Below the pieces are notes generated by a model. That model saw nothing but the letters and a program-made list of their open reading frames with translations. It did not search any database and was not told the DNA's origin. The position numbers and the translations under genes are program-made. DNA of 38,106 nucleotides from Gnetum montanum (taxonomy: Eukaryota > Streptophyta > Gnetopsida > Gnetales > Gnetaceae): positions 11,142 through 49,247 of the forward strand of contig MNCI01008863.1 of NCBI GenBank assembly GCA_015680685.1, read 5' to 3'. Shown piece after piece: positions 32,826 through 38,106 of this stretch (the first letter of the stretch is position 1; each line of letters opens with the position of its first letter).

Positions 32826-34191
32826 GTCATAATGCTGGAGCACGGGCATTGTTTAGTTGCTGTAGTATCTATTGAAAGACCTTATAGATATGTTAGAAAA
32901 ATCTTAGTTTTAGTTATTTATTTTATTTCAGTATAATTCATGTTTTAGATCTTAATGTTTAAAATGATTTTTTAGTCAGTTGGTTTTCATTATTTTATAG
33001 GTTTAAATTTGAAAAAGAAACATATATTCAAAATAAATGAGGCATATAAAATTTGGCTTTTGGTGGATTTGATAGTTGGATGAACTATACAATGTGAATT
33101 TATAGTTAATAGATCTAAATATTGAAGGCCTCTTTTTACATCATGTGTTTTATATTTGAAAAATAAACTTGTTAGTCTTGTAAAAGCGATTAAAAATTTG
33201 GCTATTTAAATGATATTATATTCAATTACCTTTTAGTTTATTATAAGATTTTTTTAGCATTTGTTTTTATAAAAATGAAAATTTTTTAAAAATAACTTTA
33301 TTTTCTTTAAGGCCATCTAAAACTTGAATTTTATTAATAAAATGTTGGATATCATATTTGTCTATCGTGTGCTAATGATAGAAAGTAATAGCTTAAAAAA
33401 TCATTTATTAAAAGAGATTTGGACATGTTGCTAATCATATATTATTATATTCGTGTGTATTAGGTAGTTTTTTTTCTAAAATACTAATATTAATGATAGG
33501 TGCTTCTCATTGTTTCCTATGATAAACTCTAATATCAATGATTCGTGTCTTTTATTCTCTATTTTATGCACAAAGGTAATATCTTGTTATTTTAATATAT
33601 ATAAACATTAAGTATTTTCCATTGAATATAGCACTATGAACAATGTGCTTTACTTATTGTTTATGTTAATATTAATGACAACTAAAAAATGAAGGCCTTT
33701 TATTATTTTAAGAATGTAAAAATAACATAAGATTCCCAGTGTTAATAATAAATTATTAAAGGTAATGCCTTGGTTTAAGACTGATATAGTCCATTGTTGA
33801 TTCTAAGAAAGAATAGGTGTTTCCCATTACTAATACATATATTAAGTATTGGGTGGTGGCATTCTTCAAATCGTGATGTAACAACCTTTGTTTATAGGCT
33901 CATTATCTAATCTTCTTTGTACATGTCTAAATGCTCTAAGATACCATTCTAGTAACTTATCTAAAATAGAAGTTACTTCAAGTCTTGCTCTAATGTTAAC
34001 ATTGTGCAATTTTTCTCTTATAGTAACATTCAATATTTATCTAAGCATTTACAATCCTATCACATTGATTTATTATTATTCATGCTTCTTTTGTACTACC
34101 CAAAATTTAGCATTATATAAGATAATAGACATAATTATTGTCCTATAAAATTGTGTCTTTAGTTTTAATGGTATTCTTTTATCACATAGAA
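32826..34191. other. AT-rich sequence without recognised genes
   Basis: A 33480-33860 stretch has diffuse phrases such as aatattaatgataggtg, aatatcaatgattcgtg and aagaataggtgtttccc at roughly 50-bp spacing, a possible old tandem repeat. The open frame at 33888-34148 has no family features. Confidence 0.4.
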
Positions 34192-34196
34192 CATTG

Positions 34197-35283
34197 TGTT
34201 GACCTTTTGGTATGTCAAAACCTTAAGTAAAATGGAGAATATAAAATGTTTGTGGTGGATGATGATTTTGTAGGACATGAACAAGAACTTAATAATGAGA
34301 TATGAGAACTCAAGAAAATGAGATCTACGACGAGATGTTCAAATAAAGACTACATGGGCAAGATAAGAGCATAGATAAAAATGAAGACTACAAATCAAAT
34401 GAAGATGCTCCAAGGATTGCTAAGAGGACAAATTAATAGGAGAAAGCCTAAGAAGTAAAAGCTTAAAAGTTGAGGAGATGTTTCTAGAAAATAGTAGACA
34501 TCTCCCTATAGACGTATCTCCCTATAGAAAATAGTGTCCCATATGCATTTGAGATGTCTCTCCTGAATTAAGGCCAATCTCAGTTAGATGTTCCAACTTC
34601 GAAGTAGACGTTTATACTAGCCATTTGGTAGCCATTGCACAAATTTCAAGGAGTTTTCGAAAACTCCAAGGCTATAAGATGATGTCAAAATCTTGGGGAT
34701 TTTGCAATTATTATTCATAAAAGGATCTATCATTGTCTATTCTATGCAATTCTATTCTTGCTCTTCATTGTAACATCATTTTCTTGATTGTAGTTTGTAT
34801 TAAGCTTCAAGTACAAGGACTTGTAAATTTAGTTACACTCTTTCCTTATTCTTTTCTTTCTTTCTTGTAGGCCTACGGGGTTGATGTTATTCTTACAAGA
34901 AGGCATTCATATTGAGCTTATTGGGATCATGTGGGATTGAGTAGTTTTATAGCGTTAAAAAACTCCAGAGCAAAGCTCAATTTTGTAAAGGTTTTGGGAT
35001 CCTTGAAACCACATTTTGAGCTTCTTGGGACCTTGTAGGATTGAGTGGTTTCGAAGTGGAAAAACACTTTGTAGCAGAGGTTAGAGCCAGTAGAAGGTGT
35101 GATGCCCTTCAGACCATATTTTTTTTTATAAAGAAACAAAATTTGGAGGTGTGCACGGATTCTACCCTTTGAGTGTGGACATACCCAAGTTGGGGAACCA
35201 TGTAAAATTTGGTGTGTTCATATGGCTAGTGCAAGTTTAATTAGGGAACTTATTCAAACCCCCTTCTAAGTTCTCAATCCACA
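34197..35283 (+). mobile_element. Solo LTR of the copia-like family
   Basis: Begins TGTTGACCTTTTGG and ends ctcaatccaca, 1087 bp. It is the inverted counterpart of the LTRs at 7525-8511 and 12818-13943. It is flanked by an exact 5-bp target duplication, cattg at 34192-34196 and 35284-35288. A TATA-like CTATAAGAT lies at 34672-34680 and the U3 AGATGTCT/AGACATCT cluster at 34475-34620. No PBS or PPT flanks it, so it is the product of LTR-LTR recombination. Confidence 0.9.
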
Positions 35284-35288
35284 CATTG

Positions 35289-37873
35289 CTTAGCCTGTCT
35301 TCATTTTGAGCATTCTTCTTGAGTCCTATTTTTTACATCTTTATCAAATTTAGCATTTGATTAGAGCATTGACTTTAGATAGTGGAATTGATTATAGTAA
35401 GGGAATTTTTGGCCTTAAATTGTCATTCTTATTTCACCACTTCTTATTGTGTTATTGAAATTGCATTTCAATATATTAATAAGTGCTCATAATGTAGTAT
35501 CTATGCAAAGACACAAGATCATTACTCTATTCAATGTTCTGAAGTATAAGAATTTTGGCAAGAAAATTAGACTCTTATTGGTATTTTTATGAGGTATAAC
35601 TTAACCATGAAATATGTTCTCAGCTTTTGGCCATTAATGATGAAGAAATTAAAGAAGCATTGCATTAGAGCATTACTCCCATGTCTTCTTTATGAGTTGT
35701 GACTTGCTAAAATTGCTTTTCGTTTTCAAAATACTAATATCCATGCTAGGTCAGTTGTTATTTAAGTCTTACATGTATTCTCTCTAGCTATTTATAAGAA
35801 TAATCCAGCTTATTTCAAGTGATTAAATGAATAAGCAAATGAGATAATTTGCTTCTAATGCTTTTTCCCAATATTTTCCCTTTATTTTTCTTGGTTTGAA
35901 GATGTGACTTAGTTTAATAGGATTTGTATTTTATTGTGTCATGTTTGTTTCTATTTTTTGGCCAAGCTTAATTTTCTTGATGTTTAGTTTTGTAACTTAG
36001 CTTCAGAGCTATTTTGTAACACATCACTAACTAATCTTAGCTAGAAAGGCATTACTTAGATTAATAATTAAAACATGTAGAAAATGAAATGTTGCTTAAC
36101 AAATATTGAATGGATGTTAAGAAAATGAAGCAAGTAAAGTAGTAAACATTCATAAAAGAATAGATGCACAAGGGTAATAAAAACACACTAAAAGATAAAA
36201 CATTACAAAAAAATAGTGACAATAGCCCTTTAAATTTTAAACCTAATGTGTTTAATAATAAAAATAGGATGAACCCTATTGCACAAGCTAAAAATTATAA
36301 TTACAGTGCCAAAAAATCATAGTAGAAATTAAATTTTAAAATTAAGTATAAATAATGCTTGAAATATAATTACATCCAAAAATGACATCGGCCTCTAACG
36401 TTGGATATAAGTAGTCAAATTCCAATAACTAAATTATAACAATGTAACATAAATTAAATATGGAACAAACTTAATCTTGCACCAAAGATAGAAAAAATTC
36501 AAAGAACATCATCACATTGGAGTAAATACATAAATCCAAGCTGAATATTATAACATAGAATCAAATGACTATATTGAAAATATAATGAGTAGAACTATTA
36601 AAGATCTAAAACATGAATCTACTCATCACCCTCTTCTTCTAATTACTCCTCATCTAGACTAACAAAGTTACTTGAAAATGCATCAGAACACAAAACAATA
36701 ACTCATAAGACTAAGTAGGACAACCAAATTAATAAAATACTTCCTTATGAGTTTGGTTGGAGCTATAAGGTAACTTGATAGTCATGCATATGGGGTAGCC
36801 GCAAAAAAATTTACTAAGAAAATGAAAAAACATAAAGTAAATAATAAATATTAATAAATTAAATGAACAAACAGAGAAATTATCAAAAACTACACCACCA
36901 CCTAGTAAACCCATCAAACAAAATGAAAGAACAAATGCTACCTATCGATTGATGCTAATTGCATAAGTACCCAGCTCACTACTAAGAGATGCTTCCCTCG
37001 TATTCATTGTAAAATTAGGTAATGCTTACTGACTAATGTTATTTTTGTAAGTTTTTGAATTACTACTAAGAGATGCTTCCCACATAATCTTCATATAATT
37101 ATTTATTTGTTTAAGCCAAATGCTCAAATTCCAAATAATGAACAACAAACAAACAAATGCATCCCTAGATGGTGGGAAGACAAGCCCAAATGTTTCATAA
37201 AGCCAACAATGTCATATTTTCAAGGTTCTAAAGTGTCAATAGTAAACTAATTTTAAAATGTATGTTTTAATGAATGTATAAAACTATAGAAAATGCCAAA
37301 AATGGAATCTGAGCACCTAGAGGTCATTCTAGTGTATTAGAAATGCTAGAATGTCATTGATTATTGTTTTTAGGATTTCAGATGTTTCAAAAAGTCGTAG
37401 AAGCTACATTTTCACTATTTTCTTAATTTTTCATTGTCCAAAGGCCTAGGGCTACTTTAGAAAAGTTGCTTGATTTTTTGAGTTGCATCTAGTAACATCA
37501 TTAGAATTCATTGCGATTTGTACTAGTAAGAAAAACAATATTACCTTCTTGACCATTAACATTCAATATCATTTCAAGAATAAAAAATGCAACAAATCAT
37601 TCTAAACCCTGGTTCTTTAGCTAAAATTTTGGTAGAAACATTGATTAACGTTCCATGCATGATAATAAATCTTAGAATTGATGAAATTATAGAAAGAAAT
37701 AATAAAATATTTAGATATGAGAATTCAAGCATTTTAACAAATAACTACGAAAAAAACAAGAATTGGTAAAAGACATGTAAAACAAAATTTTATCAAAATC
37801 CATTAATAAGAATAAAACACCAAATTATCCTAATTGAATTGACACTTCTACAAAAAGGATTCTTAAAAGTAGG
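35289..37873. other. AT-rich sequence without recognised genes
   Basis: No gene family recognised; frames are short (62 and 60 codons at most). A 20-bp phrase actactaagagatgcttccc is duplicated at 36978-36997 and 37062-37081. Confidence 0.5.
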
Positions 37874-38106
37874 TGATGAGTCATGATTTTTCTAGCTGTG
37901 ATATCATAGCCGTGATATCGCAGCCTGTCTCCTCATCTATAAATAAGAGGTAGACAAGTCTAGTAGGTAGTTAGTACTTAGTTTTAGATTTAGTTTTAAA
38001 GTAGTTCTTCTCTCAACCCTTCTCTCCTAGTGCATGCCTAAAGTGTGGTGATTGTAATTGTACGACATCCTTATTCGAGTGTGACATACTTGGACACGCA
38101 CATGAC
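37874..38106 (+). mobile_element. Partial LTR of an A/B-related gypsy element, cut by the window end
   Basis: Starts TGATGAG as in LTRs A and B (here on plus). GTGATATC motifs are at 37895-37921, matching the palindrome cluster position. The TATA box TATAAATA at 37938-37945 sits in the same ctataaataagagg context as LTR B. Sequence past the TATA box is diverged. No convincing polypurine tract precedes it, so it is more likely a 5' LTR or solo LTR than a 3' LTR. Confidence 0.75.

Noticed and set aside
33480-33860. Possible 50-bp tandem repeat of aatattaatgataggtg-like phrases
   Set aside because: Unit boundaries and spacing are too irregular, and AT-rich sequence gives such matches easily.

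Overview
The window looks like intergenic DNA from a large, repeat-rich plant nuclear genome. The evidence is a mosaic of decayed LTR retrotransposons with plant-type primers (tRNA-Asp, and initiator tRNA-Met in a degraded form), tRNA-like short repeats, minisatellites, AT-rich filler and loss of CpG. A conifer or another giant-genome plant is plausible, but nothing here fixes the species. I see no intact host gene, no rRNA, no CRISPR array and no prokaryotic system. Every open frame I could assign is a fragment of a transposable-element gene broken by stops and frameshifts.

Layout. 1-5268 is the 5' part of a minus-strand Ty3/gypsy-type element (element A): an LTR (4146-5268), a primer site matching the 3' end of tRNA-Asp, gag (about 4007 to 1980), protease (about 1400 to 1000), then a non-coding tail with no visible reverse transcriptase. 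5269-7520 is unassigned and holds a CATA microsatellite. About 7525-13943 is a minus-strand copia-like element with both LTRs, a PBS, a PPT, a gag and a second non-pol ORF, but no protease, integrase, RT or RNase H. 14173-15120 is a cluster of tRNA-like repeats, partly in foldback pairs. 15483-15850 and 29903-30258 are two copies of one dispersed repeat. 16125-17470 and 27528-28385 are two blocks of one degenerate tandem array whose monomers carry a hairpin around AGAACC/GGTTCT.

Element B is a relative of element A. It is a minus-strand element with its 3' LTR at 17475-18288 and PPT at 18291-18300, and it is inserted at the edge of the left array block. Its internal region runs rightward through an assembly gap (19448-19859) and a module shared with element A (19860-20137), then meets a decayed plus-strand coding region (20140-20960). 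Beyond this lies a minus-strand gypsy gag-protease (element C, 25290 to 21880), which may be part of the same insertion. 27021-27147 is a 21-bp minisatellite. 28386-34191 is mostly unassigned AT-rich sequence with a near-perfect 176-bp-period duplication. 34197-35283 is a solo LTR of the copia-like family with perfect 5-bp target duplications. The window ends inside a plus-strand LTR (37874 onward) that shares its start, TATA box and GATATC motifs with the LTRs of A and B.

The most interesting signals are the clustered CGCGATATCGCG palindromes near one end of the A/B LTR family, the copia-like element that pairs gag with an extra ORF instead of pol, the hairpin-bearing tandem array interrupted by a retroelement, the possible antisense ORF with a candidate intron, and the tRNA-like foldback repeats. 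All alignments were made by eye, so percent identities are not quoted as measurements.
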